From NCBI RefSeq assembly GCF_004345665.1, contig NZ_SLWR01000007.1, positions 62,001 to 126,000 on the forward strand: 64,000 bases of DNA. The letters run 5' to 3'. The notes below the pieces were generated by a model that was not told where the DNA came from, ran no database searches, and saw nothing but the letters and a program-made list of their open reading frames with translations. The translations under genes and the position numbers were made by a program. Below, piece by piece: positions 33,776 through 42,097 of the stretch. Origin of the DNA: Kribbella antiqua. Lineage in GTDB: Bacteria; Actinomycetota; Actinomycetes; Propionibacteriales; Kribbellaceae. Positions within the stretch are counted from its first letter, which is position 1. Every line of letters starts with the position of its first letter.

Positions 33776-34498
33776 TCAGGCCGGCGCGGGGGTGGTGCGG
33801 AGGTTGGTGGTGAAGGCGTAGCGGTCGCCTCGGTAGGTGGCGGAGGTGTATTCGAAGACGCGGTCGTGGCGGTCGAAGCTGACACCGTGCAGGGCGAGGC
33901 AGGGCTGGGTGGTGGCGATGTCGAGCCAGCCGGCGGTCTTGGTGTCGGGCAGCATCGGTTCGAGTCTCGACGTACCGCCGACGAGGTCGATGCCGTAGCG
34001 GGACATGAGCAGGTCGTAGAGAGAGCCGGTGAGGTCGTCGGCGTCGAGGCCGGGAACGTAGGTGGCCGGGAGGGTGGTGCGTTCGACCACCATCGGTACG
34101 TCGTCGGCGAGGCGGAGCCGGGTGAAGCTGATGATCGGATCGCCGACCGGGATGCGCAGCCGACGGGCGGCGGGGCGCTCGGCCTTGTGGTGGCGGAACT
34201 CGAGCATCGTGGTGCCCGGGCGCATGCCACGGCGGCGGATGTCCTCGGAGAAGCCGATCAGGCCGAGCCAGCGGGCGACCTTCGGGCGGGTGATGTACGT
34301 GCCGCTGCCGTGACGGCGGACGAGCAGTTCCTCGATCACCAGTTCGTCGACCGCGCGGCGCAACGTCATCCGGGCGACGTCCCAGCGGGCGGCCAGCTCT
34401 CGCTCCGGCGGCAGCGCGGCACCCTCGGGCAAGGTGTCGATCAGGCTGAGCAGTAGCGCCCTGATCTCGGCGGCCTTCCCGGGCAGCGAACGATGCAT
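33776..34498 (-). CDS. GntR-family regulator with UTRA ligand domain (HutC/DasR subfamily)
   Basis: A 240-aa regulator. The N-terminal winged helix is LPEGAALPPERELAARWDVARMTLRRAVDELVIEELLVRRHGSGTYI. The UTRA ligand domain spans about residues 85-235 (FRHHKAERPAARRLRIPVGDPIISFTRLRLADDVPMVVERTTLP, then YRGDRYAFTTNL). UTRA proteins of this type sense amino-sugar phosphates, histidine pathway compounds or alkanes. The GlcNAc-kinase-like gene at 32110 suggests amino sugars. A symmetric four-box dyad and a TAGACCAC half-site lie upstream of its start. Confidence 0.92.
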   Translation of the reverse strand: MHRSLPGKAAEIRALLLSLIDTLPEGAALPPERELAARWDVARMTLRRAVDELVIEELLVRRHGSGTYITRPKVARWLGLIGFSEDIRRRGMRPGTTMLEFRHHKAERPAARRLRIPVGDPIISFTRLRLADDVPMVVERTTLPATYVPGLDADDLTGSLYDLLMSRYGIDLVGGTSRLEPMLPDTKTAGWLDIATTQPCLALHGVSFDRHDRVFEYTSATYRGDRYAFTTNLRTTPAPA

Positions 34499-34615
34499 TG
34501 GTCTTGCCTACACCGCCCCGCAAGCCCCGGAAAGCCCTTCCACCACGGTCGAAAGGCCACGGCTGGCAGCAAGACGCCATAGACCACTTCCATCCCCGGC
34601 TCCTCAACCCCTTTG

Positions 34616-34691
34616 GTGGGTTCACCTACGTCGTTGTGGGTTCCCCGCCCGAATACGAGGGGTGGACCCACAACTTGGTGGGTGGACCCAT
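34616..34691. promoter_or_regulatory. Symmetric four-box dyad between divergent GntR and acyl-CoA operon genes
   Basis: Four 10-bp boxes: GTGGGTTCAC (34616), GTGGGTTCCC (34636), GTGGACCCAC (34662) and GTGGACCCAT (34682). Boxes 1-2 and 3-4 are each 20 bp apart and opposite in orientation, with all boxes symmetric about 34653.5. The inner pair extends to GTTGTGGGT/ACCCACAAC. This is the main content of the 308-bp gap between 34498 and 34807. Confidence 0.7.
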
Positions 34692-34806
34692 CAAATTGCC
34701 CAGCGGAATGCGGGCGGCTGGGGGCGGGGCAAAAACAAGCACGGTTGATTCTTTTTGTTCGGCGTGCCAGGCTCGGCTGCAAACGGCGATCCAGGGAGTG
34801 CAGCGG

Positions 34807-35595
34807 ATGCAACTGGACGAAGTGCTGGCGGATCTGTGGGCGGAGAGCGCCGAGCTGGACCGGCTCGTCGGTGGGTTGCCGGCCGAGGGCTGGGCCACGC
34901 CGACGCCGGCCGAAGGCTGGACGATCGCGCATCAGATCGCCCACTTGGCCTGGACCGACGAGGCCGCCCACCAGGCCGCCACTGATCCGGAGGCTTTCAA
35001 GGCGTCGCTGGAGAAGGCGGCCGCCAACCCGAACACGTACGTCGACGAGGGTGCCGCCGAGACGGCCGCCCTGCCGCCTGACCAGTTGCTGACGTACTGG
35101 CGTGAGACCCGAGCGGAGGTGGCGGAGGCTCTGAAGAAGGTGCCAGCCGGCGAGAGGGTTCAGTGGTACGGCCCTCCCATGAGCCCGACCTCGATGGCGA
35201 CCGCCCGGCTGATGGAGACCTGGGCGCACGGTCAGGACGTGTTCGACGCGCTCGACATACAGCGTCAACCGACCAACCGGCTGCGTCACGTCGCTCACCT
35301 CGCGATCCGCACCCGCGACTTCGCCTACCTCTTGAACAACCGCACTCCACCGGCCGAGCCGTTCCACGTCGAACTCACCGGCCCCGACGGCGACACCTGG
35401 GCCTGGGGTCCGGACGAAGCCCAGCAGCGAGTCACCGGCCCGGCGCTGGACTTCTGCCTGCTGGCGACCCAACGCCGTCACCGCGACGACCTCGCCGTAC
35501 AGGCTGATGGAGCGGACGCGGAGGAGTGGCTCGGCATCATTCAGGCCTTCGCCGGTCTGCCCGGCAAGGGCCGCGAGCCTGGGCAGTTCAGATGA
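34807..35595 (+). CDS. TIGR03084-type DinB/mycothiol maleylpyruvate isomerase-like protein
   Basis: A 262-aa protein starting at ATG 34807, 8 nt after GGGAG (the frame is open further upstream through the dyad region, but without family sequence). It belongs to the TIGR03084 group with the four-helix DinB-like, mycothiol-dependent isomerase N-terminal domain: ELDRLVGGLPAEGWATPTPAEGWTIAHQIAHLAWTDEAA, containing the metal-ligand histidine region, and METWAHGQDVFDAL with a further histidine. A wyosine-base-like C-terminal domain follows (FHVELTGPDGDTWAWGPDEAQQRVTGPALDFCLLATQRRH). It is the first gene of the acyl-CoA operon and overlaps the next by 4 bp; its exact reaction is unknown. Confidence 0.85.
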   Translation: MQLDEVLADLWAESAELDRLVGGLPAEGWATPTPAEGWTIAHQIAHLAWTDEAAHQAATDPEAFKASLEKAAANPNTYVDEGAAETAALPPDQLLTYWRETRAEVAEALKKVPAGERVQWYGPPMSPTSMATARLMETWAHGQDVFDALDIQRQPTNRLRHVAHLAIRTRDFAYLLNNRTPPAEPFHVELTGPDGDTWAWGPDEAQQRVTGPALDFCLLATQRRHRDDLAVQADGADAEEWLGIIQAFAGLPGKGREPGQFR

Positions 35596-37304
35596 CCCAG
35601 CCCATCCGGATCGGCAACGCGTCGGGCTTCTACGGCGACCGGTTCAGTGCGTTCGAGGAGATGCTCACCGGTGGGCCGCTCGACGTACTGACTGGCGACT
35701 ACCTGGCCGAGCTGACCATGCTGATCCTCGGCCGCGACCGCCAGAAGGATCCGGACCTCGGGTACGCACGGACCTTCCTCAAGCAGCTCGAGACCGGACT
35801 GGGCGTTGCCCTCGACCGCGGCGTCAAGATCGTCAGCAACGCCGGCGGCCTCAACCCCGCCGGACTCGCCGCCGCCATCCAAACGCTCGCCGGCAAACTG
35901 GGCCTGCAGCCGAAGATCGCGTACGTCGAAGGCGACGACCTCCTCAGCAGAGCCGAAGAGCTCGACCTCGGCACACCCCTGACCGCCAACGCGTACCTCG
36001 GCGCGTGGGGCATCGCCGAAGCGCTCCAAGCCGGCGCGGACGTCGTCGTCACCGGCCGCGTCACCGACGCCTCGGTGATCGTCGGCCCCGCCGCCGCACA
36101 CCACGGCTGGAAGCGGACCCAGTACGACGAACTCGCCGGCGCCGTCGCCGCGGGACACGTGATCGAGTGCGGCTGCCAGGCGACCGGCGGCAACTACGCG
36201 TTCTTCGGCGAGATCCGCGACCTCGGCCGGCCCGGGTTCCCGATCGCGGAGATCCACGCCGACGGCAGCAGCGTGATCAGCAAGCACGACAACACCGGCG
36301 GCGCGGTCACGATCGACACGGTCAAGGCGCAGCTGCTCTACGAGATCACCGGTGCCCGGTACGCCGGCCCGGACGTCACCACCCGCATCGACACCATCGA
36401 GCTCAGCATCGACGGACCCGACCGCGTCCGGATCACCGGCGTCCGCGGGGAGCCGCCGCCGCCGACGTACAAGGTCTCGCTCAACAGCGTCGGCGGGTTC
36501 CGCAACGAGGTGGACTTCGTACTCACCGGGCTCGAGCTCGAGGCGAAGGCTGAGCTCGTCCAGCGGCAGCTCGAGCAGGCGCTGCCGACGCGACCGGCCG
36601 AGCTGAAGTGGACGCTCGCCTGGACGGAGAAGCCGAACGCCGACTCCGAAGAGGAGGCGAGCGTGTTCCTCCGGTGCGCGGTGAAGGACCCGGACCCGAA
36701 GGTCGTCGGCCGCGCGTTCTCCGGCGCCGCGGTCGAGCTGGCGCTGTCGAGCTACCCCGGGTTCCACGTCACCGCTCCGCCGGGCGACGGATCGCCGTAC
36801 GGCGTGTTCAAGGCTGGGTACGTCGACATCCGCGAGGTCTCGCAGGTCGTCGTACTGCCGGACGGGTCTCGCAAGGTGATCGAGCCGGCGGCGGAGACGT
36901 TGGCGCTGACCGAGGTCGAGGAGGACGGGCTGCCGATGCCGTTGCCGCAGCTCGCGTCCAGCGGGCGGCCGCGAACACGTGAGGTCCCGCTCGGCCGGAT
37001 CGCCGGGGCGCGATCCGGCGACAAGGGCGGCGACGCGAACGTCGGAGTCTGGGTGCGGCAGGAGAAGGCGTGGCGTTGGCTCGCGCACACACTGACGGTC
37101 GAGCTGTTCCAGGAGTTGCTGCCGGAGACCAAGGACCTGACGGTCACGCGGTATTTGCTGCCGAACTTGTGGGCTTTGAACTTCGTCGTCGAGGGGCTTC
37201 TGGGTGAGGGCGTGGCGTCACAGGCACGCTTCGATCCGCAGGCGAAGGCGGTCGGCGAGTGGCTGCGATCCCGGTACGTCGATGTGCCGGAGGTGCTGCT
37301 GTGA
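35592..37304 (+). CDS. AtuA-like (DUF1446) acyl-CoA catabolism protein
   Basis: A 570-aa protein, ATG 35592 overlapping the upstream stop (ATGA). The N-terminal 450 residues form the DUF1446/AtuA domain: IRIGNASGFYGDRFSAFEEMLTGG, DYLAELTMLILGRDR, KIVSNAGGLNPAGLA, TGRVTDASVIVGPAAAHHGW, HVIECGCQATGGNYAFFGE. The C-terminal 110 residues are the AtuA-like small domain (VPLGRIAGARSGDKGGDANVGVW). AtuA is required for citronellol/geraniol (acyclic terpene) utilisation in Pseudomonas, but the reaction is not known. Here it lies in a coupled operon with acyl-CoA dehydrogenases and a carboxylase. Confidence 0.9.
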   Translation: MTQPIRIGNASGFYGDRFSAFEEMLTGGPLDVLTGDYLAELTMLILGRDRQKDPDLGYARTFLKQLETGLGVALDRGVKIVSNAGGLNPAGLAAAIQTLAGKLGLQPKIAYVEGDDLLSRAEELDLGTPLTANAYLGAWGIAEALQAGADVVVTGRVTDASVIVGPAAAHHGWKRTQYDELAGAVAAGHVIECGCQATGGNYAFFGEIRDLGRPGFPIAEIHADGSSVISKHDNTGGAVTIDTVKAQLLYEITGARYAGPDVTTRIDTIELSIDGPDRVRITGVRGEPPPPTYKVSLNSVGGFRNEVDFVLTGLELEAKAELVQRQLEQALPTRPAELKWTLAWTEKPNADSEEEASVFLRCAVKDPDPKVVGRAFSGAAVELALSSYPGFHVTAPPGDGSPYGVFKAGYVDIREVSQVVVLPDGSRKVIEPAAETLALTEVEEDGLPMPLPQLASSGRPRTREVPLGRIAGARSGDKGGDANVGVWVRQEKAWRWLAHTLTVELFQELLPETKDLTVTRYLLPNLWALNFVVEGLLGEGVASQARFDPQAKAVGEWLRSRYVDVPEVLL

Positions 37305-38422
37305 ACGACTTCCGGGAGTCCGTCCGGCGGTTCATGGCGGCCGAGGTACTGCCTTACTTGGACGAGTGGGAGCGGGCCGGGGAGTTGCCGCGGGATCTAC
37401 ACGAGAAGGCCGGGAAGCTCGGGCTGCTCGGGGTCGGATTCCCGGCAGAGGTCGGCGGTGGCGGTGGATCGCTGCTGGACACGATCGCGGTGGTCGAGGA
37501 GATGCACTACGCCGGCGGGTCCGGTGGGCTGGTCGCCTCGCTGCTGACCTGCGGGATCGCGCTTCCGCACATTGTTGCTGGGGGCAACGAGGAGCAGGTC
37601 GAACGATGGGTGCGGCCGACCCTCGACGGCGCGTTGATCGGCGCGCTGGCGATCACCGAACCTGACGGCGGCTCGGATGTCGCTGCCCTCCGTACGACGG
37701 CCCGCCGCGATGGTGACTGGTTTGTCGTCAACGGCGCGAAGACCTACATCACGTCGGGCTGCCGGGCGGACTTCGTCACCACCGCTGTCCGCACGGGCGG
37801 GCCTGGCGCGGATGGGATCAGTCTGCTCGTGATCGACAAGAGCCTGCCGAGATTCCAGGTGTCGCGGCGGCTGGAGAAGCTCGGTTGGTTGTGTTCGGAC
37901 ACGGCCGAGCTCTCGTTTACCGACGTACGCGTGCCTGTTGGCAACCTGGTCGGTGCGGAGGGGTCCGGGTTTGTCCAGCTGGCGGTGAACTTTGTGGCGG
38001 AGCGGTTGACGCTCGCCGTACAGGCGTATGCGGGAGCGCAGCGGGCGCTGGATCTGACTGTCGAGTGGTGCCGGGCGCGGGAGACGTTCGGGCGACCGTT
38101 GATCTCGCGGCAGACCGTGCAGCACACGCTCGCCGAGATGGCGCGGCGGATCGACGTCGCGCGGGTGTACGTGCATCACATCGCCGAGCGGGCAGCCCTT
38201 GGCGCGGACGTGATCGCGGAAGTGTGTTTCGCGAAGAACACTGCCGTCGAGGCCGGCCAGTGGGTGTGCGACCAGGCGCTTCAGCTGCACGGCGGTCTCG
38301 GCTACATGCGTGAAGCCGAGGTGGAACGCCAGTACCGCGACCAGAAGATCCTCGCCATCGGCGGCGGGACGACCGAGATCCTCACCGGCCTGGCCGCGAA
38401 ACGACTGGGGTTCACCGCATGA
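37301..38422 (+). CDS. Acyl-CoA dehydrogenase
   Basis: A 373-aa flavoprotein, GTG 37301 overlapping the preceding stop by 4 bp. All three domains are present: N-terminal helices (GLLGVGFPAEVGGGGGSLLDTIAVVEE), middle beta domain (LAITEPDGGSDVAALRTTARRDGDWFVVNGAKTYITSG) and C-terminal helices (ETFGRPLISRQTVQHTLAEMA, ALQLHGGLGYMREAEVERQYRDQKILAIGGGTTEIL). The usual catalytic glutamate region of short-chain enzymes is occupied by GGGTTEIL. It oxidises an acyl-CoA at C2-C3, passing electrons to ETF. Substrate unknown; context suggests a branched or isoprenoid acyl-CoA. Confidence 0.93.
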   Translation: MNDFRESVRRFMAAEVLPYLDEWERAGELPRDLHEKAGKLGLLGVGFPAEVGGGGGSLLDTIAVVEEMHYAGGSGGLVASLLTCGIALPHIVAGGNEEQVERWVRPTLDGALIGALAITEPDGGSDVAALRTTARRDGDWFVVNGAKTYITSGCRADFVTTAVRTGGPGADGISLLVIDKSLPRFQVSRRLEKLGWLCSDTAELSFTDVRVPVGNLVGAEGSGFVQLAVNFVAERLTLAVQAYAGAQRALDLTVEWCRARETFGRPLISRQTVQHTLAEMARRIDVARVYVHHIAERAALGADVIAEVCFAKNTAVEAGQWVCDQALQLHGGLGYMREAEVERQYRDQKILAIGGGTTEILTGLAAKRLGFTA

Positions 38423-39972
38423 GCAATCGTGAGGCGATGCTGGAGAAGCTGGCTGCACTCGACGCTGAGCACGCAAAGGCGCTGGCGGGTGGTGGGGAGA
38501 AGTACGTCGAACGGCACCACAAGCGCGGCAAGTTGCTGGCGCGGGAGCGGATCGAGTTGCTGCTCGACCCGGACTCGGCCTTCCTCGAGCTGTCGCCGTT
38601 GGCCGGGTGGGGCTCGGACTTCACCGTCGGCGCGAGCCTGGTCACCGGGATCGGGGTCGTGGAAGGCGTCGAGTGCCTGATCACGGCCAATGATCCGACC
38701 GTCAAGGGAGGCGCGAGCAACCCCTGGACGCTGCGCAAGGCGTTGCGGGCCGATGAGATCGCTCGGGCGAACCGGCTGCCGGTGATCAGCCTGGTCGAGT
38801 CCGGCGGGGCGGATCTGCCGACGCAGAAGGAGATCTTCATCCCGGGCGGTGCGATGTTCCGGGACCTGACCCGGTTGTCGGCCGAAGGGATCCCGACGAT
38901 CGCGCTGGTGTTCGGCAACTCGACCGCCGGCGGCGCGTACATCCCCGGCATGAGCGACTACGTGGTGATGGTCGACGGCGGCGCGAAGGTGTTCCTGGCC
39001 GGACCGCCGCTGGTGAAGATGGCGACCGGGGAGGACGCGGACGACGAGTCGCTCGGCGGGGCGTCGATGCACGCGCGGATCTCCGGCCTGGCCGACTACT
39101 TTGCCGTCGACGAGCAGGACGCCATCCGCCTCGGCCGGCAGATCGTGTCCAGGCTGAACTGGCGCAAACTCGGCCCGCCACCGTTGCCGTCGTACGACGA
39201 ACCGCTCTTCGACGAGGACGAGTTGCTCGACCTCGTGCCGCCGGACCTGAAGACGCCGTTCGATCCGCGGGAGGTGATCGCCCGGGTGGTGGACGGGTCG
39301 GTGTTCGACGAGTTCAAGCCGCTGTACGGGTCGTCGCTGGCGACCGGGTGGGCGACGGTGCACGGGTATCCGGTCGGCATCCTGGCGAACGCGCGGGGCG
39401 TGCTGTTCAGCGAGGAGTCGCAGAAGGCGGCCCAGTTCATCCAGCTCGCGAACCGCGCGAACACGCCGCTGATCTTCCTGCACAACACCACCGGCTACAT
39501 GGTCGGCCAGGAGTATGAGCAGGGCGGCATCATCAAGCACGGCGCGCAGATGATCAACGCGGTGGCCAACTCGAAGGTGCCACACATCTCGATCCTGATG
39601 GGTGCCTCGTACGGCGCCGGGCACTACGGGATGTGCGGTCGCGCGTTCGATCCGCGGTTCCTGTTCGCCTGGCCGTCGGCGAAGTCGGCGGTGATGGGTC
39701 CGCAACAGCTGGCCGGCGTACTGTCGATCGTGGCGCGAGCCGCCGCGGCCGCGAAGAACCAGCCGTACGACGAGGACGGCGACGCCGCGATGCGCGCGTA
39801 CGTCGAAGGCCAGATCGAGGCGGAGTCGCTGCCGATGTTCCTGTCCGGACGCCTGTACGACGACGGCGTCATCGACCCTCGCGACACCCGAACCGTCCTC
39901 GGCATCTGCCTCTCCGCCATCCACTCCGGCCCGGTCGAAGGCACGTCGTCCTTCGGCGTCTTCAGGATGTGA
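38419..39972 (+). CDS. Acyl-CoA carboxylase beta (carboxyltransferase) subunit
   Basis: A 517-aa carboxyltransferase subunit, ATG 38419 (ATGA overlap with the dehydrogenase). Both crotonase-fold halves are present: VECLITANDPTVKGGASNPWTLRK, VESGGADLPTQKE, GNSTAGGAYIPGMSDYVVMV; then FIQLANRANTPLIFLHNTTGYMVGQEYEQGG and SYGAGHYGMCGRAF. The DPTVKGGA and QEYE stretches are closer to methylcrotonyl-CoA or geranyl-CoA carboxylase beta subunits than to AccD5-type propionyl-CoA carboxylases. It pairs with the biotin-carrying alpha subunit encoded 7 bp downstream. Confidence 0.93.
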   Translation: MSNREAMLEKLAALDAEHAKALAGGGEKYVERHHKRGKLLARERIELLLDPDSAFLELSPLAGWGSDFTVGASLVTGIGVVEGVECLITANDPTVKGGASNPWTLRKALRADEIARANRLPVISLVESGGADLPTQKEIFIPGGAMFRDLTRLSAEGIPTIALVFGNSTAGGAYIPGMSDYVVMVDGGAKVFLAGPPLVKMATGEDADDESLGGASMHARISGLADYFAVDEQDAIRLGRQIVSRLNWRKLGPPPLPSYDEPLFDEDELLDLVPPDLKTPFDPREVIARVVDGSVFDEFKPLYGSSLATGWATVHGYPVGILANARGVLFSEESQKAAQFIQLANRANTPLIFLHNTTGYMVGQEYEQGGIIKHGAQMINAVANSKVPHISILMGASYGAGHYGMCGRAFDPRFLFAWPSAKSAVMGPQQLAGVLSIVARAAAAAKNQPYDEDGDAAMRAYVEGQIEAESLPMFLSGRLYDDGVIDPRDTRTVLGICLSAIHSGPVEGTSSFGVFRM

Positions 39973-39979
39973 GGAGCGG

Positions 39980-42097
39980 ATGATCACATCGGTGCTCGTC
40001 GCCAACCGAGGCGAGATCGCTCGGCGGATCTTCCGCACGGCCCGCTCGCTCGGGCTCTCCACGGTCGCCGTCCATTCGACGGCCGACGCCGCGATGCCCT
40101 TCGTCGGAGACGCGGATGCAGCGGTGCACCTGCCGGGAAACGCGCCTTCCGACACCTACCTCCAGGGCGAGTTGGTGATCGAGGCGGCGTTGCGGGCGCG
40201 TGCCGATGCGGTACACCCCGGCTACGGCTTTCTGTCGGAGAACGCCGGGTTCGCGCAGGCGGTGATCGACGCCGGGCTGACCTGGATCGGGCCGCCGGTG
40301 GACGCGATCTCGTCGATGGGCTCGAAGATCGAGGCGAAGAAGCTGATGGCGGCCGCGGGGGTGCCGGTACTCGCGGAGCTCACTCCAGCGGAGGTGTCGG
40401 CGGCCGATCTGCCGGTGCTGGTGAAGGCTTCCGCGGGTGGCGGCGGGCGTGGGATGCGGGTGGTCTCGCGGCTCGAGGATCTGCCGGGCGAGATCGAGGC
40501 GGCGTCGGCGGAGGCGTTGTCGGCGTTCGGCGACGGGACAGTGTTCTGCGAGCGTTATCTCGAGGCCGGCCGGCACATCGAGGTCCAGATCATGGCGGAT
40601 CAGCACGGGACGATCTGGGCGGTCGGTGAGCGCGAGTGCTCGATCCAGCGCCGCCACCAGAAGGTCGTCGAGGAAGCCCCCTCGCCGCTGGTCGAACGCA
40701 TTCCGTCCATGCGGGCGTCGTTGTTCGACGCGGCCCGGAAGGCGGCGGCCGCGATCGGGTACGTCGGCGCCGGCACGGTCGAGTTCCTCGCCGACTCGGC
40801 TGGCGACTTCTACTTCCTGGAGATGAACACGCGCCTCCAGGTCGAGCATCCGGTCACCGAGGAGACGACCGGCCTCGACCTGGTCGAGCTGCAGTTCGCG
40901 ATCGCAGCCGGGGACCGGCTACCGGCTGACCCTCCGCCCACGGTCGGCCACGCGATCGAGGTGCGCTTGTACGCCGAGGATCCGGCGCACGACTGGCAGC
41001 CGCAAACCGGTCGCCTCCATCGCTTCGCGGTGGTTTCCGGAACAAAAACTGCACCTGGAGCCTGTTGCAGAATTCCCCAGCGTCCGAGCTTGGTGGGGAC
41101 GGACCGAGGGACGTACGCCGAATCCGCAGGCCGAGTGGAGCGCGAGCGCCGCATCGGCGAGAAAAGTCGCGGCGTGTTGGTGTGGACAGAGAGACCGAGA
41201 TCTATTTTGCAACAGGCTCCTGGCGACCGAAATGTTCCGGAAAGCGGCTGGCTTGGGCCACGGCTGCGGGTCGATTCCGGGGTCGTCGACGGGTCGGAGG
41301 TGTCGCCGTACTACGACGCGATGCTGGCCAAGGTGATCGCATCGGGGTCGGACCGGACGACGGTGGCGAGACGGCTCGCGGGTGAGCTCGAACGCGCCCG
41401 GATCCACGGGGTCGGGACCAACCGCGGCCTGCTGGTGTGGATTCTGCGGCATCCCGCGTTCCTGGCCGGGGACACCGACACCGGGTTCTTCGAGCGCCAC
41501 GGGATCTCGCCGGCCATTGATGCCGAGGTAGTCAAGGTGTCGGCGCTGGCGGCGGCGTTGGCCGATGCCGCCGGCCGCGCGCGGGGCGTGCCCAGTGGCT
41601 GGCGGAACCTTCCGTCTCAGCCGCAGCGTAAGAGCTACCGGGTGGGTGACACCACGCATGAGGTCGCCTATCGGCTGACCCGTGACGGATTGGTTGCTGA
41701 TGGCAACGTCAAGCTGTTGAGCAGCACCCCGGATCAGGTGCTGCTGGAGGTTGACGGCGTACGGCGGTCCTTCGACGTGGCGGCGTACGACGGGCTGGTG
41801 TGTGTGGACTCGTCGCTGGGGTCGGTCGCGTTGACGCCGGTGGAGCGGTTCACGGATCCGTCTCACCAGGTGTCGGCGGGGTCTTTGCTGGCGCCGATGC
41901 CTGGCGTCGTGACGCGGGTCGGCGTACAGGTGGGTGATGAGGTCAAACAGGGGCAGCCTTTGCTGTGGCTGGAGGCGATGAAGATGGAGCACACCATCTC
42001 CGCGCCGGCCGATGGGGTTGTCGCCGAGCTCTGTGTTGCAGCAGGTCAACAGGTCGAGGTCGGCGCCGTACTGGCCGTAGTTGGGGAGGACGCATGA
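39980..42097 (+). CDS. Acyl-CoA carboxylase alpha subunit (biotin carboxylase plus biotin carrier) with an in-frame insertion
   Basis: A 705-aa alpha subunit: biotin carboxylase N-domain (VLVANRGEIARRIFRTARSLG), ATP-grasp (VKASAGGGGRGMRVV, ERECSIQRRHQKVVEEAPS, FLEMNTRLQVEHPVTE), C-domain (HAIEVRLYAEDP) and a C-terminal biotinyl domain with EAMKMEHTI near the end. It carboxylates enzyme-bound biotin for transfer by the beta subunit. Residues about 352-418 are foreign: 201 bp with terminal inverted repeats sits between HRFAV and VPESGWLGPRLRVDSG with no stop and frame kept. Without it the protein would be about 638 aa. The insertion lies at the end of the biotin carboxylase domain; its effect is unknown. 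Confidence 0.93.
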   Translation: MITSVLVANRGEIARRIFRTARSLGLSTVAVHSTADAAMPFVGDADAAVHLPGNAPSDTYLQGELVIEAALRARADAVHPGYGFLSENAGFAQAVIDAGLTWIGPPVDAISSMGSKIEAKKLMAAAGVPVLAELTPAEVSAADLPVLVKASAGGGGRGMRVVSRLEDLPGEIEAASAEALSAFGDGTVFCERYLEAGRHIEVQIMADQHGTIWAVGERECSIQRRHQKVVEEAPSPLVERIPSMRASLFDAARKAAAAIGYVGAGTVEFLADSAGDFYFLEMNTRLQVEHPVTEETTGLDLVELQFAIAAGDRLPADPPPTVGHAIEVRLYAEDPAHDWQPQTGRLHRFAVVSGTKTAPGACCRIPQRPSLVGTDRGTYAESAGRVERERRIGEKSRGVLVWTERPRSILQQAPGDRNVPESGWLGPRLRVDSGVVDGSEVSPYYDAMLAKVIASGSDRTTVARRLAGELERARIHGVGTNRGLLVWILRHPAFLAGDTDTGFFERHGISPAIDAEVVKVSALAAALADAAGRARGVPSGWRNLPSQPQRKSYRVGDTTHEVAYRLTRDGLVADGNVKLLSSTPDQVLLEVDGVRRSFDVAAYDGLVCVDSSLGSVALTPVERFTDPSHQVSAGSLLAPMPGVVTRVGVQVGDEVKQGQPLLWLEAMKMEHTISAPADGVVAELCVAAGQQVEVGAVLAVVGEDA
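41034..41243. mobile_element. Palindrome-ended (MITE-like) insertion within the carboxylase alpha gene
   Basis: The ends are inverted repeats: TTTCCGGAACA (41034-41044) then, 12 bp inward, GGAGCCTGTTGCA (41057-41069), matched by TGCAACAGGCTCC (41208-41220) and TGTTCCGGAAA (41233-41243). Because TTCCGGAA is itself palindromic, the outer copies (41035-41042, 41235-41242) could equally be an 8-bp target duplication. No transposase is encoded. The net insertion is 201 bp, 67 codons, and leaves the host frame open. Confidence 0.8.

Noticed and set aside
35541..37088. A 515-codon open frame antisense to the AtuA-like gene.
   Set aside because: Composition is low-complexity and motif-free, while the sense frame is fully conserved.
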